Shown here one piece after another: positions 26,274-37,412 of a stretch of DNA of 64,000 nt. The translations under genes and the position numbers were made by a program. The stretch is from Photobacterium profundum. GTDB taxonomy: Bacteria; Pseudomonadota; Gammaproteobacteria; Enterobacterales; Vibrionaceae. The notes under the pieces are model-generated. The model had not been told where the DNA came from, searched no databases, and saw only the letters and a program-made list of their open reading frames with translations. The stretch is from contig NZ_PYOD01000001.1 in NCBI RefSeq assembly GCF_003026285.1, positions 248,001 through 312,000 on the forward strand. The letters run 5' to 3'. The first letter of the stretch is position 1, and each line of letters begins with the position of its first letter.

Positions 26274-27149
26274 CTAAATAACAGTAACCAGTGGTTCTTC
26301 AATACCGTGCCAGCTAACTTCAGCACTTAGCTCTGTACTCAGGACTTGCCCTGCTCCTGTCGACTCTTCCGCGGTTGTCACTATCATCTGTTGTCCGCTC
26401 TCGCCACCAAAAGCCACCATCGTTGGATTTTCAGCGGGCACCGCTAGTTTATGTGTCACTCTGCCTTCTGTATTTATACGTAGCACTGAACGGCCACCGT
26501 ACATTGCAACCCAGTAGCCTCCTTCACTATCGACGCTCGCACCGTCAGGACGACCATTAAAACCATTCAAATCACAGAAAATATCAGACTGTCCATATGC
26601 TCCCGTTATAGGATCATAATCTGCACGATATACCAAACTGCTGCCAGTATCAGCCCAATATAAATAAAGTCCACAAGGTGAAAATGCGAGGCCATTGCAT
26701 GTCCAAGCGTACATTGGCATCGGGTTTGTCTGACCATTTTCAGTCAATTGATAAAACTGCCCTTGATCTCCTAACTTGGCACCATTACGAGTACCTGCAA
26801 CAAAATGCCCACTCGGTGCAGCTCTACCGTCATTAAAACGCATGCGTGGATACTCAGAAATAAGGGGGACAATAAGTTCACGGTTACTTTCCCAGCTATC
26901 TAAACGGTATATTCCTGACTTAGCCGCCAGTATAAAACCTTCATCACGCCACATAGCAAAACAGCCTAAAGGCTCATCCCAGCGACGAACATCTGACACC
27001 TGCTGGCTATAACGCCACAGCTCACCATTTGCAATATCAACCCATAACCATGTTTTACTGCGCCAATCCCAGCGAGGGCACTCCGCCAATGAAAATGATT
27101 TGTCAATCAAAGGCGTAAATTCTAGTGATAGCTGCTGAATAAGTTCCAT
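26274..27149 (-). CDS. SMP-30/gluconolactonase-family protein
   Basis: A 291-aa six-bladed propeller enzyme of the SMP-30/regucalcin group, which hydrolyses sugar lactones with a divalent metal. Signatures are the first metal region AECPRWDWRSKTWLWVDI near residue 22 and RFNDGRAAPSGHFVAGT near 103. CNGLAFSPCGLYLYWADT near 150 and GRPDGASVDSEGGYWVAMYGG near 200 carry the Asn and Asp ligands. No signal peptide, so it is cytoplasmic. It stands alone, divergent from an RND efflux operon, with no sugar genes nearby, so its natural lactone is open. Confidence 0.87.
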   Translation of the reverse strand: MELIQQLSLEFTPLIDKSFSLAECPRWDWRSKTWLWVDIANGELWRYSQQVSDVRRWDEPLGCFAMWRDEGFILAAKSGIYRLDSWESNRELIVPLISEYPRMRFNDGRAAPSGHFVAGTRNGAKLGDQGQFYQLTENGQTNPMPMYAWTCNGLAFSPCGLYLYWADTGSSLVYRADYDPITGAYGQSDIFCDLNGFNGRPDGASVDSEGGYWVAMYGGRSVLRINTEGRVTHKLAVPAENPTMVAFGGESGQQMIVTTAEESTGAGQVLSTELSAEVSWHGIEEPLVTVI

Positions 27150-27388
27150 TTGTTAAGCCTCTTCTTTATAGGATCCCCTTTCGTTTAAGGGAATGCTTTA
27201 TAACAACATTTAACCAAAAGTTACTCATAATATCCACCTTATAAAAGTAACCAATAAATAATAGAAGAGAAGAATAGGCTCACCTTAATAAGCACCTTAT
27301 TCCTCAATTACTGACATTTAAAAATATTCATTTATTTCTTAGCTATACTTTTTGCTTATTAGCAGGCTTGTTTTTTTCGGGGGCTTTA

Positions 27389-28558
27389 GTGCTTAAAAAA
27401 AATAATAAATTCAATGTAATTACGCGTAGTCACATCTTAATTTTATTAAGTATTGTTCTTACGGGCTGTGATAGCAAAGACCCCGCAACGCAGCAACAAC
27501 CGCAATATGATATTGGTTACACCACTATAGAACCCCAAAATATAGAGCTTAAAGATGAAATGCCTGGCCGCACCGTCGCCTCATACCAATCTGAAGTGAG
27601 GCCACAAGTTGGTGGGATCATTTTAGAGCAGCTTTTCTCTGAAGGATCGTTAATTAAGAAAGGGCAGCCACTCTATCAAATTGATCCCGCACCCTTTAAG
27701 TTAAATTTAAAAAGTGCCGAATCTGATCTCAGAAAAACGAAAGCTAACTTAACCACCGCCCGTAATAAAGCCAATCGATATGCGCGTTTAGTGAAAGAGC
27801 AGGCCGTTTCACGACAAGATTATGATGATGCAACATCGGTGTACCAACAGGCACAATCTGATGTAGCCAGTGCAGAAGCAGCAGTTGCAAACTCGAAAAT
27901 TGATTTGAATTATACCCGTGTTACATCCCCTATTGCAGGTAGGGTTGGTAGGTCAACCGTTACAGCTGGAGCATTGGTTACCGCAAACCAAACAGATCCC
28001 CTTGTAACAGTGCAAACCTATGATCCCATGTACGTTGACTTAACGGCTTCTAGTGGTGAGTTATTACAGTTTCGTCGTGATTTAGCCAGCGGTGCGTATT
28101 CGCGTAACGAAGGTGAACTCAGCGATATTACGCTAACACTGGAAGACGGGAGCTTATATGACAGGAAAGGAAAGATTCTCTTTTCAGACATTAATATAAA
28201 TCAAACCACTGGCTCTTTTGTACTTCGACTCTCTTTCCCTAATCCTGACCGTATTTTATTACCAGGGATGTTTATTCGTGCCTCATTGCCACGCGGTATC
28301 GTACATGGTGCTTTATTAGTGCCAGCGAAAGCATTAACCCGTACACCAAAAGGAGCAGCCCAACTACATGTAATTGGCGATAAAGACATTGTTGAGCTTC
28401 GCACTGTCACGACAGAAACCCTTATTAATAACCAATGGTTAATCACCAAAGGGCTACAAGCAGGCGAAAAGGTTATCGTGGAAGGCATTCAATTTGTACG
28501 GCCAAAATCCCCCGTTACAAAGTCTCATGAAATTACTGATACCCCACCAGAAGAATAG
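27389..28558 (+). CDS. RND efflux periplasmic adaptor lipoprotein (AcrA/MexA type)
   Basis: Membrane-fusion protein of about 389 aa linking the inner-membrane pump to the outer-membrane channel. The signal ends in a lipobox, IVLTGC, and the mature protein begins at that Cys. The barrel-sandwich/lipoyl halves (VRPQVGGIILEQLFSEGSLIKKGQPLYQID and DLNYTRVTSPIAGRVGRS) enclose a coiled-coil hairpin rich in Ala/Lys. The frame is open from an ATG at 27368, but GTG 27389 follows GGGGG at six bases and gives a more normal signal peptide. First gene of a three-gene operon with pump and channel; no regulator gene is adjacent. Confidence 0.88.
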   Translation: MLKKNNKFNVITRSHILILLSIVLTGCDSKDPATQQQPQYDIGYTTIEPQNIELKDEMPGRTVASYQSEVRPQVGGIILEQLFSEGSLIKKGQPLYQIDPAPFKLNLKSAESDLRKTKANLTTARNKANRYARLVKEQAVSRQDYDDATSVYQQAQSDVASAEAAVANSKIDLNYTRVTSPIAGRVGRSTVTAGALVTANQTDPLVTVQTYDPMYVDLTASSGELLQFRRDLASGAYSRNEGELSDITLTLEDGSLYDRKGKILFSDININQTTGSFVLRLSFPNPDRILLPGMFIRASLPRGIVHGALLVPAKALTRTPKGAAQLHVIGDKDIVELRTVTTETLINNQWLITKGLQAGEKVIVEGIQFVRPKSPVTKSHEITDTPPEE

Positions 28559-28567
28559 GGAAAAGAT

Positions 28568-31500
28568 ATGGCTCAGTTTTTCATTAATCGCCCTGTTTTT
28601 GCATGGGTGTTAGCAATTATGGTAATGTTGGCAGGTATTATTGCCCTCATCACACTCCCTATCGCGCAGTACCCAACTATTGCTCCTCCATCCATTCAAA
28701 TATCGGCGATTTATCCTGGAGCATCAGCGAAAACGGCAGAAGACTCTGTTACTCAAGTTATCGAACAGCAAATGAATGGGTTAGATAACCTGCTCTATAT
28801 GTCTTCTACATCAGATTCGTTCGGTAATGTAACCATCACCCTTACATTTGCATCAGGTACAGACCCTGATATTGCGCAGGTACAGGTACAGAACAAACTC
28901 TCGGCCGCGACCCCTCTATTACCGTTAGACGTACAAAACCAAGGAGTACAAGTAGAAAAAGCCAGTAATTCGATCTTAATGGTTATCGGCTTCGTTTCTG
29001 AAGACGGCTCAATGACAAATGAAGATCTGTCTGATTACATTTCCAGTAATTTGCTTGATACCATCAGCCGCGTGAACGGCGTAGGTCAAACCCAGTTATT
29101 CGGTGCAGAATATGCGATGCGCATCTGGCTAAACCCTCATAAATTAGAAAGCTACAACTTAATGCCTTCTGATGTTGTGGCTGCGATTCAAGAACAGAAT
29201 GCGCAAGTATCTGCAGGGCAATTAGGAGCAGTACCTGCTGTTAAAGGACAAGAAATTTCAGCTACCATAACAGCGCAATCTCGTTTACAAACGGTCGACC
29301 AATTTAAAAAAATCTTACTAAAAGTGAATACCGATGGCTCACAAGTACTATTAAAAGACGTGTCTAACGTTGAGCTCGGGTCAGCATCGTATCAAACGGC
29401 ATCCAACTACAACCAGCAGCCAGCCTCTGGGATTTCCATTGCGCTAGCGACAGGGAAAAATGCGCTAGAAACGGCTGACGGTATACGTGCAAAACTGGAC
29501 GAACTAAAACCTTTTTTCCCTCCTGGTATCAAAATAGTTTACCCGTATGACACCACCCCATTTATCAAGATCTCTATCGAAGAAGTGGTTAAAACGTTAC
29601 TCGAAGCAATTTTCTTGGTTTTCCTCGTCATGTTATTGTTCTTACAGAGCCTACGTGCAACCCTTATTCCGACCATTGCGGTTCCTGTGGTGGTTTTAGG
29701 CACATTTGCTATGTTGTCGGTCTTTGGTTATTCCATTAATACCCTAACAATGTTCGCCTTAGTGCTCGCCATTGGCTTGTTGGTTGATGATGCAATCGTA
29801 GTAGTCGAAAACGTCGAACGTCTAATGGAAGAAGAAGGGCTTGAGCCGCGCGAGGCCACTGAAAAATCCATGACAGAGATCACCAGTGCCTTAGTTGGTA
29901 TCGGAATGGTGCTGTGTGCGGTATTCATTCCTATGGCATTCTTTTCAGGATCGACAGGTGCCATTTATCGTCAGTTTTCAATCACCATTGTCACGGCTGT
30001 TGCCTTATCCGTGATGGTCGCGATTATCCTTACCCCTACGTTATGTATCAGCTTACTGAAAACCACCGATGGGCATAAAGAAACAGGTTTTCCCGGTTGG
30101 TTTAACCGCAACTTCAGCAAAGCCACTGAAAAGTATAAAAACGCAGTCACCTTTATTACTCACCGCTCAACGCGTTTTATGCTTATTTATTTGGGCATCG
30201 CAGCCATAATGGCATTACTATTCTTACGTCTGCCAACTGGATTTTTACCCGATGAAGATCAAGGTATAATGATGAGTATGGTGCAGTTGCCTAGTGGTTC
30301 GACTCAAGAACAAACGTTAGATGTACTAAACAAAGTGGAGAATCATTTCTTAGTCGATGAAAAGGACAATGTAAGATCAGTATTCTCTGTTGCAGGGTTC
30401 AGTTTCGCAGGTTCAGGATCGAACACTGGCATGATGTTTGTCAGCCTAAATGATTGGGATGAACGGACGGAAAAAGAAGACAAAGTCAATGCTATTGTGC
30501 AACGATCCATGATGGCCTTTACCGAAATACCTGAAGCGCAAGTGTTCGCCTTTGCCCCACCCGCCATCATGGAGCTGGGTAACGCCACCGGTTTTGATAT
30601 GTACTTGCAAGACCGTGCTGGCTTAGGGCATGCAAAGCTAACCGATATTCGAAACCAATTGTTAGGCGCTGCGGCACAAAATCCAAAGTTAGTTGCCGTA
30701 CGTCCGAACGGCTTAAACGATACGCCAGAATACCACATTGAAATCGACCAGCTCAAAGCGCGAGCGCTTGGCATATCAATCAACGATATCAATGACACCT
30801 TAGGTACAGCGCTCGGTAGTCGGTACGTCAATGACTTTGTCGATCGAGGGCGAGTGAAGCAAGTATATGTGCAAGCAGACACCCCTTACAGAATGAACCC
30901 AGTAGACATTATGGAATGGAAGGTACGTAATGCGAACGGTGATATGGTTGCGATGCGCGTGTTCAGTAAAGGTTCTTGGCAATACGGATCTCCCCGATTA
31001 GAACGTTTCAACGGTATTGCCGCAATGGAAATCCTCGGAGCACCCGCACCAGGAGTCAGTACCGGTGATGCGATGGCACAGATGGAAAAAATTGTCAGTG
31101 AATTGCCATCCGGAGTCAGCCTAGAATGGACTGGCATGTCGTATCAAGAACGTATATCTGGCGGTCAGGCACCTTTGTTGTATGCCCTTTCCATCTTAAT
31201 CGTCTTCTTGTGCCTCGCTGCATTGTACGAGAGCTGGGCAGTACCATTCTCGGTTATCTTGATTATCCCACTTGGGATATTAGGTGCAGTGTCAGCAACA
31301 GGGCTCTTGGGCTTAAATAACGATGTTTATTTCCAAGTTGGGCTGTTGACTACTATAGGGTTAGGCTCGAAAAATGCCATCATGATCGTCGAATTCGCCA
31401 AGTCATACCATGAATCTGGTGAAGAGCTGTTTAAAGCGACCATTCATGCTGCAAAAATTCGTTTACGTCCAATCTTAATGACCTCACTCGCCTTCGGGAT

Positions 31501-31705
31501 GGGGGTGCTGCCTCTTGCCATTTCTAACGGCGCTGGCTCTGGTGCTCAGAATGCCGTAGGTACAGGCGTATTAGGTGGCGTATTAGCGGCAACCTTCCTC
31601 GGTATATTCTTTGTTCCTCTCTTCTTCGTTGTAGTAATGAAGATTTTCAATGGTGAGACAGAAGCCGATAAAGCAGAAGCCAAAGCACAGGAGCAATCAT
31701 CATGA
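28568..31705 (+). CDS. RND multidrug efflux pump (AcrB/MexB, HAE1 family)
   Basis: Inner-membrane proton-driven exporter of 1045 aa (E. coli AcrB 1049). It begins [17 protein letters not shown] as in AcrB, has twelve expected membrane helices in two repeats and two large periplasmic loops. The proton-relay aspartates Asp407 and Asp408 are in place ([16 protein letters not shown]), and the second-half lysine helix [16 protein letters not shown] is present. Substrates would be hydrophobic drugs, bile salts or detergents by family knowledge. Nine bases separate it from the adaptor gene, and it overlaps the channel gene by four bases. Confidence 0.95.
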   Translation: MAQFFINRPVFAWVLAIMVMLAGIIALITLPIAQYPTIAPPSIQISAIYPGASAKTAEDSVTQVIEQQMNGLDNLLYMSSTSDSFGNVTITLTFASGTDPDIAQVQVQNKLSAATPLLPLDVQNQGVQVEKASNSILMVIGFVSEDGSMTNEDLSDYISSNLLDTISRVNGVGQTQLFGAEYAMRIWLNPHKLESYNLMPSDVVAAIQEQNAQVSAGQLGAVPAVKGQEISATITAQSRLQTVDQFKKILLKVNTDGSQVLLKDVSNVELGSASYQTASNYNQQPASGISIALATGKNALETADGIRAKLDELKPFFPPGIKIVYPYDTTPFIKISIEEVVKTLLEAIFLVFLVMLLFLQSLRATLIPTIAVPVVVLGTFAMLSVFGYSINTLTMFALVLAIGLLVDDAIVVVENVERLMEEEGLEPREATEKSMTEITSALVGIGMVLCAVFIPMAFFSGSTGAIYRQFSITIVTAVALSVMVAIILTPTLCISLLKTTDGHKETGFPGWFNRNFSKATEKYKNAVTFITHRSTRFMLIYLGIAAIMALLFLRLPTGFLPDEDQGIMMSMVQLPSGSTQEQTLDVLNKVENHFLVDEKDNVRSVFSVAGFSFAGSGSNTGMMFVSLNDWDERTEKEDKVNAIVQRSMMAFTEIPEAQVFAFAPPAIMELGNATGFDMYLQDRAGLGHAKLTDIRNQLLGAAAQNPKLVAVRPNGLNDTPEYHIEIDQLKARALGISINDINDTLGTALGSRYVNDFVDRGRVKQVYVQADTPYRMNPVDIMEWKVRNANGDMVAMRVFSKGSWQYGSPRLERFNGIAAMEILGAPAPGVSTGDAMAQMEKIVSELPSGVSLEWTGMSYQERISGGQAPLLYALSILIVFLCLAALYESWAVPFSVILIIPLGILGAVSATGLLGLNNDVYFQVGLLTTIGLGSKNAIMIVEFAKSYHESGEELFKATIHAAKIRLRPILMTSLAFGMGVLPLAISNGAGSGAQNAVGTGVLGGVLAATFLGIFFVPLFFVVVMKIFNGETEADKAEAKAQEQSS

Positions 31706-33141
31706 ATAAAACGCTTTCTTTGCTTATAGGGGCATCATTATCGTTAGGGGGCTGCGCCAGTTTCATTCCCGATTATGAACGTCCTATAGCCCCAGTAGAA
31801 ACCCTATGGCCGGTTGATGAAAGTAAAATGAACATCACAGGCGCACAGGTTTCACCCTACAGTGATTGGCGACAATTTGTGCAGAGCAACAACATTCAGC
31901 AAGTGGTCAATTTAGCCCTCACCAATAACCGCGATGTACGTATTGCGGTACTGAATATTCTGAAAGCAGAAGCCCAATACGGTATTCAACGTTCACAATT
32001 GTTCCCTAACATTGATTTATCAGCCGGTGCTTCTAATCAACGGTTATCGGAAAACGTTAACGGCGGCAATTCCACCATTGACCGTCAATACAGTGTTAAT
32101 TTAGGTATCACCAGTTACGAGATTGATTTTTGGGGGCAAATTTCCAGCCTCGAAAAGCAAGCATTAGAACAATACTTATCAACCATTGAAGGACGTCGAA
32201 ATACCCAACTCACTTTAATCAGCAGCGTAATAGAAGCGTATTTGAATTTAACCACAACCAAAAGCCTATTACAGCTGGCAAAAGAAACTTTGGTTAGCCA
32301 ACAAAGCTCGCTGACATTAACCCAGAAAAGCTTCCAAAATGGCGTTTCATCGGGGCTAGATGTCGCACAAGCTAAAACAACCGTTGCAACTGCATTGAAA
32401 GATGTCGCCCTCTTTACTAGCCAAGTCAACGTCAATATCAACGCCTTGAATGTGTTAGTCGGCTCTCCCGTGCCGGATCACCTATTACCGCGTACTGGTG
32501 ATCTAAATACCCTTTCACCTGTTGCTGTAGGTTTACCGTCACAGGTGTTATTACAACGTCCTGACATTATCGCCGCAGAGCACAGCTTAATTGCTGCAAA
32601 CGCCAATATTGGCGCAGCACGAGCCGCGTATTTCCCGACAATTTCATTAACGGCAACAGGTGGGATATTAAGCTCGGCAGCCGATGATTTATTTTCTGGT
32701 GATAGCCGAAGTTGGGTATTTTCACCCGCATTAAGCCTACCGATATTTAACTGGGGAGAATTAGATTCTCAATTAGATGTGGCTATTGCCGATCAACAGA
32801 TTGCCTTGAATCAATACGAAAAAACAATTCAAACCGCTTTTCAAGAAGTGGCCGATGCCCTTGCTAATCAAGCTACATTAGACGATCAACTTTCAGCGCA
32901 ACAAATGCTGGTGGATGCCTCAGGCGACAGTTTCCGATTATCAAATCTACGCTTTAATGAAGGGGTTGATGACTATTTCACGGTGCTCGATTCACAGCGG
33001 TCTTATTACACGGCGCAACAAGATCTGATCACTACAAAGCTCAGTAAGCAACTTAACCTATTAACACTGTACAAAGTACTTGGTGGCGGTTGGGTCGAAA
33101 CGGATGTTCCATTACCAGAAAAGCTAACATTACCGGAATAA
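31702..33141 (+). CDS. Outer-membrane efflux channel lipoprotein (OprM/NodT type)
   Basis: TolC-superfamily channel of 479 aa completing the tripartite pump. Lipobox LSLGGCAS places the lipidated Cys at residue 18, as in OprM/CusC rather than TolC. Two outer-membrane efflux repeats are visible, with the recurrent [30 protein letters not shown] segment near 285-313. Start overlaps the pump stop by four bases (ATGA). A terminator follows about 60 bases later. Confidence 0.93.
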   Translation: MNKTLSLLIGASLSLGGCASFIPDYERPIAPVETLWPVDESKMNITGAQVSPYSDWRQFVQSNNIQQVVNLALTNNRDVRIAVLNILKAEAQYGIQRSQLFPNIDLSAGASNQRLSENVNGGNSTIDRQYSVNLGITSYEIDFWGQISSLEKQALEQYLSTIEGRRNTQLTLISSVIEAYLNLTTTKSLLQLAKETLVSQQSSLTLTQKSFQNGVSSGLDVAQAKTTVATALKDVALFTSQVNVNINALNVLVGSPVPDHLLPRTGDLNTLSPVAVGLPSQVLLQRPDIIAAEHSLIAANANIGAARAAYFPTISLTATGGILSSAADDLFSGDSRSWVFSPALSLPIFNWGELDSQLDVAIADQQIALNQYEKTIQTAFQEVADALANQATLDDQLSAQQMLVDASGDSFRLSNLRFNEGVDDYFTVLDSQRSYYTAQQDLITTKLSKQLNLLTLYKVLGGGWVETDVPLPEKLTLPE

Positions 33142-33202
33142 GCCCGCTAGCTAGGTTTATAAATAGTTAAGTTATAGAAAACTAGGCTATCAATAAACAA
33201 AA

Positions 33203-33235
33203 CCCGAATATACTTTTTCAAGGTATTCGGGCTTT
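33203..33235 (+). terminator. Terminator of the RND efflux operon
   Basis: CCCGAATA pairs with TATTCGGG around a 13-base loop and is followed by CTTT, about 60 bases after the channel gene. Confidence 0.8.
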
Positions 33236-33290
33236 ATGTATCTGTCAGTTTAATTACATCACGTAAACCAACAGTCTTATATCAGCTTAT

Positions 33291-33680
33291 CTACATGCTA
33301 ATTTGACCACTGTCATTATTATTTTCTTTAGGGTTTTCGCCATATTCATTAGAACCTGGCTGGCTATCTTGGATGAAGAAATACAACAAAACCAATGCGC
33401 CGATTAAAGGTATTAAACCAATTAACATCCACCAGCCTTTGCGACCAGAATCATGTAATCGACGAACCCCAACAGAGATACTTGGTACTAAAATAGCCAA
33501 AGAATACAGAGTACTAAGAAGTCCCGACTCAGGAGTGCCGGGGGTATCTAAAACGCCATCAAGAATACCTAAGGCAATTGCAATCACAATGTTAAATAGA
33601 AAGAAGTACCAATATTCTTGTCTTCTTGCTCGTCCTTGAAACACAGCATATTTCTTTAAAACAGCTAAATACCAATTCAT
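33291..33680 (-). CDS. DUF805 inner-membrane protein (YhaH-like)
   Basis: A 129-aa membrane protein of the DUF805 family. It starts MNWYLAVLKKYAVFQGRARRQEYWYFFLFN, the usual aromatic/Arg-rich opening, and the signature SVGVRRLHDSGRKGWW lies near residue 70. Three or four hydrophobic segments and a hydrophilic tail ending SQPGSNEYGENPK are typical. The function of the family is unknown. Convergent with the efflux operon and divergent from the YcgJ-like gene; no operon partner. Confidence 0.85.
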   Translation of the reverse strand: MNWYLAVLKKYAVFQGRARRQEYWYFFLFNIVIAIALGILDGVLDTPGTPESGLLSTLYSLAILVPSISVGVRRLHDSGRKGWWMLIGLIPLIGALVLLYFFIQDSQPGSNEYGENPKENNNDSGQISM

Positions 33681-33791
33681 TCTTTCACCTATTGATTCAT
33701 CATAAAAAACACATAATCACTAACTGAAGTTCATAACAATGAATGACATTCAATGGATCGCTTCGTTCACTAATTGTGTGTTATATCAGTG

Positions 33792-33824
33792 TATACCCAA
33801 GCCGCCTCAAGATGCTTGGGTATA
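33792..33824. repeat. Complete palindromic TATACCCAAGC interspersed repeat
   Basis: TATACCCAAGC, an 11-base spacer CGCCTCAAGAT, then GCTTGGGTATA: an eleven-base-pair perfect hairpin. Its left arm and spacer recur at 14119-14142. It lies in an intergenic region between divergent genes, as expected of REP-like elements. I recall similar motifs in vibrio genomes but cannot check copy number here. Confidence 0.75.
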
Positions 33825-33950
33825 GTACCAATAAAACGTCATATAAATGATTTTTACACTTAACATTGATGCCACACTATCGATACATGAAAATTATCAT
33901 CAACTGCTACGCTTAATTTATGTCCATTTACTATCTAAAAGCGAAGTACC

Positions 33951-34337
33951 ATGAATACCATCCATTTGCATTCAATCCGAATTAAGCAGCTTGTTACCTT
34001 AATCCTATTCGCCATATTGTCTGGTTCAGCTTCGGCTGCAATGACTGAATTAGCACCTAATATCTACTCGCCAGACAAAGGCGTAATATGCGATAAAAAA
34101 GCAGGGTTTTGTGTTGATTCATTCGGTATATCAATGGCATTCACCCAAGAATACTTAGGCGATGATGCCCAAAAAGAGATGATGAAAGTGATCGAGACTG
34201 TCGGCACTAAAAACTTCGACACAACGCGTTATTCACTCAGTAATGGCGTTTATTGTGATGCTCTTAAACAAGGCTGTTTCAAATCCCGCTTTAATGACAC
34301 GCCAGAAGTCAAATTCTCTAATGTATTATTTAAGTAA
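33951..34337 (+). CDS. Secreted YcgJ/Fels-1-like small protein
   Basis: A 128-aa exported protein. Residues about 1-29 form a Sec signal (LILFAILSGSASAA). The mature part has four cysteines arranged as two pairs, VICDKKAGFCVD and GVYCDALKQGCFKSR, likely disulfides, in a repeat pattern that I associate with the YcgJ/Fels-1 prophage-protein-like family. Function unknown, probably periplasmic. It stands alone, convergent with the LysR gene. Family assignment is from the Cys motifs only. Confidence 0.6.
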   Translation: MNTIHLHSIRIKQLVTLILFAILSGSASAAMTELAPNIYSPDKGVICDKKAGFCVDSFGISMAFTQEYLGDDAQKEMMKVIETVGTKNFDTTRYSLSNGVYCDALKQGCFKSRFNDTPEVKFSNVLFK

Positions 34338-34371
34338 GTATTTTTACTTTAAGTTTATGTAATGAAAATAA

Positions 34372-35277
34372 TTAAAAACATTCACCCATAGCTAAATATC
34401 GCGCTCTTATGTGTTCGATAAGCAAACGAATTTTCCGAGGTGGCTGGCGTGTAAACGGATAAACCGCATATATACCGAGCTTTTTACCCACCCGTTTAGG
34501 GAACACATCAATAAGATCGCCTTTTAAATAATCTTGATAGACCAAACAGCGAGGAACATAAGCTAAGCCATAACCACCTAATGCCGCTTTTCGTAACGCC
34601 GCGGCATTATCGGTTGAAAAATTGCCTGCGACTTTGACGATATAGTTACCATTGTCCCCTTTGAATTCCCATTCAGATGCCCCTGTTGTTTGATAAGCGT
34701 ATTGCAGGCAATTATGGTTAACCAGATCTTCTGGTGCCATTGGTTTACCCACACGAGCGATATAAGCAGGCGCTGCGCAAATCACCCATTGTGAATCAAG
34801 GATATGGCGTGCAATCAAACTTGAATCTTCTAGGTATCCTGTTCTTATCACCAAGTCATAACCATCTTCAACAAGATCAACAAATAAATTCTCAAGCGAC
34901 ATATCAACAGTTAATCCAGGATGCATACTGCAAAATTCAGCAACCGCATCAGCTAACAATAAATCACCAGAGATAGTAGGCACCGACATTTTCACGTGCC
35001 CTGTAACGCTTTCGCCATATCCATACACCGCATCAATAGCTTCTACCGCTGCCTGCTTCACATTTTTCGCACCTTGATAAAGTACTTTCCCTGCTTCACT
35101 GACCGTTAATTTACGTGTCGTTCGATACAAAAGCTGCACACCAAGGTCTGCTTCCAACCGCGCAATACGCTTGCTAACCACGGAGTTTGTAAGGGAATTA
35201 AGATCTGCAACTTTACTAAAAGAACCATGCTCTACCACTTGAGCAAACAAGATAAGGTCGTCTGTTTTTGCCATCAT
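34372..35277 (-). CDS. LysR-family transcriptional regulator
   Basis: A 301-aa regulator with the N-terminal winged helix (FAQVVEHGSFSKVADLNSLTNSVVSKRIARLE, about residues 11-42) and a substrate-binding-type effector domain. It is transcribed divergently from the lactate permease and the lldEFG-dld cluster, so lactate or pyruvate is the likely effector. The shared intergenic region has an inverted repeat TTTTTCA (35300-35306)/TGAAAAA (35321-35327) and a hexanucleotide microsatellite. The start may be the second Met. CrgA-like members also control other targets, so the regulon is inferred. Confidence 0.88.
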   Translation of the reverse strand: MMAKTDDLILFAQVVEHGSFSKVADLNSLTNSVVSKRIARLEADLGVQLLYRTTRKLTVSEAGKVLYQGAKNVKQAAVEAIDAVYGYGESVTGHVKMSVPTISGDLLLADAVAEFCSMHPGLTVDMSLENLFVDLVEDGYDLVIRTGYLEDSSLIARHILDSQWVICAAPAYIARVGKPMAPEDLVNHNCLQYAYQTTGASEWEFKGDNGNYIVKVAGNFSTDNAAALRKAALGGYGLAYVPRCLVYQDYLKGDLIDVFPKRVGKKLGIYAVYPFTRQPPRKIRLLIEHIRARYLAMGECF

Positions 35278-35390
35278 TAGTCAACTTTTGGAAATAATCT
35301 TTTTCATTATTTCTCTATATTGAAAAAAAAGAAAGGAGTATTGTCACAATAAGTTAACAAATGAATCACAAGAGGCATCACAACTAGCTG

Positions 35391-35422
35391 CACATACACA
35401 TACACATACACATACACATACA
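35391..35422. repeat. (CACATA) hexanucleotide microsatellite in the lldP promoter region
   Basis: Five perfect CACATA units and two more bases lie 96 bases upstream of the lldP ATG, in the divergent LysR/lldP promoter region. Slippage would change spacing by whole units of six and could alter transcription; no phase variation is shown by sequence alone. Confidence 0.85.
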
Positions 35423-35517
35423 AAATAATAATTAAAAATAACGATAAATGAATTTCACTCTATTTGAAACATAACCTATTACGACACAACAGCTGTACGA
35501 AGGAAGGAAATACAATC

Positions 35518-37221
35518 ATGAATGATACCCTACTCGCGTTAATCGCATTTTCACCAATAATGGTCTCAGCCGTGTTGCTGGTCGGCCTGAACTGGCCAGC
35601 AAAACGTGCCATGCCTGTCGCTTTTGCGCTGACAGTTGTTGTGGCACTATTTTGTTGGGATATGTCTCCCACTCGTGTTATTGCCTCATCCCTACAAGGA
35701 TTAGCAATAACCGTTGCGGTTCTATGGATCGTCTTCGGCGCTATTTTCCTACTCAATACGCTGAAACATACTGGTGCTATCAGTGTTATCCGAAATGGAT
35801 TCACCGATATCTCTGCCGACCGCCGAGTGCAAGCCATCATCATTGCTTGGTGTTTTGGTTCGTTCATTGAAGGTGCGTCTGGTTTTGGTACACCTGCTGC
35901 TATTGCTGCCCCACTTTTAGTTGCCATCGGTTTTCCCGCATTAGCTGCAGTCTTAATGGGGATGATGATTCAATCTACCCCTGTATCGTTCGGTGCCGTC
36001 GGTACACCCATCATTGTTGGTGTTAACAAAGGCCTTGATACCCACAATATTTCCGAAATACTGGTTTCTGGCGGTTCAACGTGGGAATTCTACCTACAGC
36101 AAATCACAACCAATGTGGCCATCATTCATGCAACTGTTGGTACGTTTATTCCAGTACTAATGGCAATGATGCTGACTCGCTTCTTTGGCAAGAACAAAAG
36201 CTGGACTGAAGGGCTAGATATACTGCCTTTCGCTATTTTTGCCGGTTTAGCATTCACAGTACCTTACGCATTAACCGGTGTTTTCCTTGGCGCTGAGTTC
36301 CCATCATTGATTGGTGGTTTAGTGAGCCTAGCAATCGTAGTAACAGCAGCTAAAAAAGGATTTCTTGTACCTAAAACAAAGTGGGATTTTGAAAGCGAAA
36401 ACAAGTGGCCTCAAGAATGGTTGGGCTCACTGAAGATGGATTTAAAAGACGATAACAAAAAACCAATGAGCCTTGCGCTTGCTTGGACACCTTACGTGTT
36501 ATTGGCTGTAGTACTTGTGGCTAGCCGTGTTAGTGCGGATTTCAAAGGCTTCTTAACAGATATTAGCTTATCGTTCAGCAACATCTTGGGCGAAACAGGC
36601 GTTAATGCTGCGATTCAACCGCTATACCTACCGGGTGGTATTTTGGTTTTCGTTGCATTACTTGCTGTTTTATTACAATCACGCAGTGTTAAGCCTTTAG
36701 CCAATGCACTTCACGAATCAAGTAAAACACTGGTTGGCGCAGGTTTTGTATTAGTGTTTACCATTCCGATGGTACGTATCTTTATAAACTCAGGTGTTAA
36801 CGCGGCTGATTTAGCCAGTATGCCTGTAACCACAGCGCACTTTGCCTCAGGTTTGGTCGGTGAGTTCTTTCCCGCGCTTAGTGCCACTATTGGTGCGCTA
36901 GGTGCATTCATTGCAGGTTCTAATACCGTTTCAAATATGATGTTTAGTCAATTTCAGTTCGAAGTGGCACAAACATTAACCATATCAAGTGCCGCGGTTG
37001 TTTCTCTTCAAGCTGTCGGAGCAGCAGCCGGCAATATGGTGGCCATTCACAACGTTGTTGCGGCATCAGCCACTGTTGGGTTACTCGGCCGTGAAGGTGC
37101 AACACTGCGTAAAACAGTGATCCCTACCTTCTACTACCTTGTTGCAACAGGTGTTATTGGTTTAGTGATCATCTATGGTTTTAATATTACCGATGCCCTG
37201 ATGCTTGCTCAACAAGGTTAA
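35518..37221 (+). CDS. lldP: L-lactate permease
   Basis: Inner-membrane lactate:proton symporter of 567 aa (E. coli LldP 551) with about 14 hydrophobic segments. The family motifs [20 protein letters not shown] (about 106-125) and the late [18 protein letters not shown] are clear. ATG 35518 follows AGGAAGGAAA; the frame opens earlier at 35464 with no ribosome-binding site and a hydrophilic tail not seen in the family. First of the lactate genes; a hairpin follows before lldE. Glycolate may also be carried. Confidence 0.94.
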   Translation: MNDTLLALIAFSPIMVSAVLLVGLNWPAKRAMPVAFALTVVVALFCWDMSPTRVIASSLQGLAITVAVLWIVFGAIFLLNTLKHTGAISVIRNGFTDISADRRVQAIIIAWCFGSFIEGASGFGTPAAIAAPLLVAIGFPALAAVLMGMMIQSTPVSFGAVGTPIIVGVNKGLDTHNISEILVSGGSTWEFYLQQITTNVAIIHATVGTFIPVLMAMMLTRFFGKNKSWTEGLDILPFAIFAGLAFTVPYALTGVFLGAEFPSLIGGLVSLAIVVTAAKKGFLVPKTKWDFESENKWPQEWLGSLKMDLKDDNKKPMSLALAWTPYVLLAVVLVASRVSADFKGFLTDISLSFSNILGETGVNAAIQPLYLPGGILVFVALLAVLLQSRSVKPLANALHESSKTLVGAGFVLVFTIPMVRIFINSGVNAADLASMPVTTAHFASGLVGEFFPALSATIGALGAFIAGSNTVSNMMFSQFQFEVAQTLTISSAAVVSLQAVGAAAGNMVAIHNVVAASATVGLLGREGATLRKTVIPTFYYLVATGVIGLVIIYGFNITDALMLAQQG

Positions 37222-37258
37222 ACACAGCATCACGTTTACAAAGACCATATTTTTCAGC

Positions 37259-37290
37259 ATAGGCTTAGGGAATAAAACTAAGCCTATTTC
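37259..37290 (+). terminator. Terminator or attenuator between lldP and lldE
   Basis: ATAGGCTTAG pairs perfectly with CTAAGCCTAT (ten base pairs, nine-base loop), followed by TTCT. It splits the permease from the enzyme genes, 122 bases before lldE, so permease mRNA may be more abundant. Confidence 0.7.
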
Positions 37291-37412
37291 TACACTGAAA
37301 TCGTAAAAAGAAGCCCAAACTATTTCACTATTCAGATCATATAAATGCCCATAGTCACTGACTAAAAGAGCGCACCAGAACACAGACTGAATAGCGATAA
37401 AGGAGAACACTA

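Noticed and set aside
30343..30882. 179-codon ORF on the minus strand inside the RND pump gene
   Set aside because: It lies wholly inside the intact, strongly conserved pump gene in antisense, has no ribosome-binding site and no recognisable protein features.
35391..35422. Short regular repeat considered as a CRISPR remnant
   Set aside because: Six-base units without spacers and no cas genes; it is a simple microsatellite.
35460..35927. 155-codon ORF on the minus strand overlapping lldP
   Set aside because: Antisense to the lactate permease and reaching its promoter; composition is that of a reversed membrane-protein gene.
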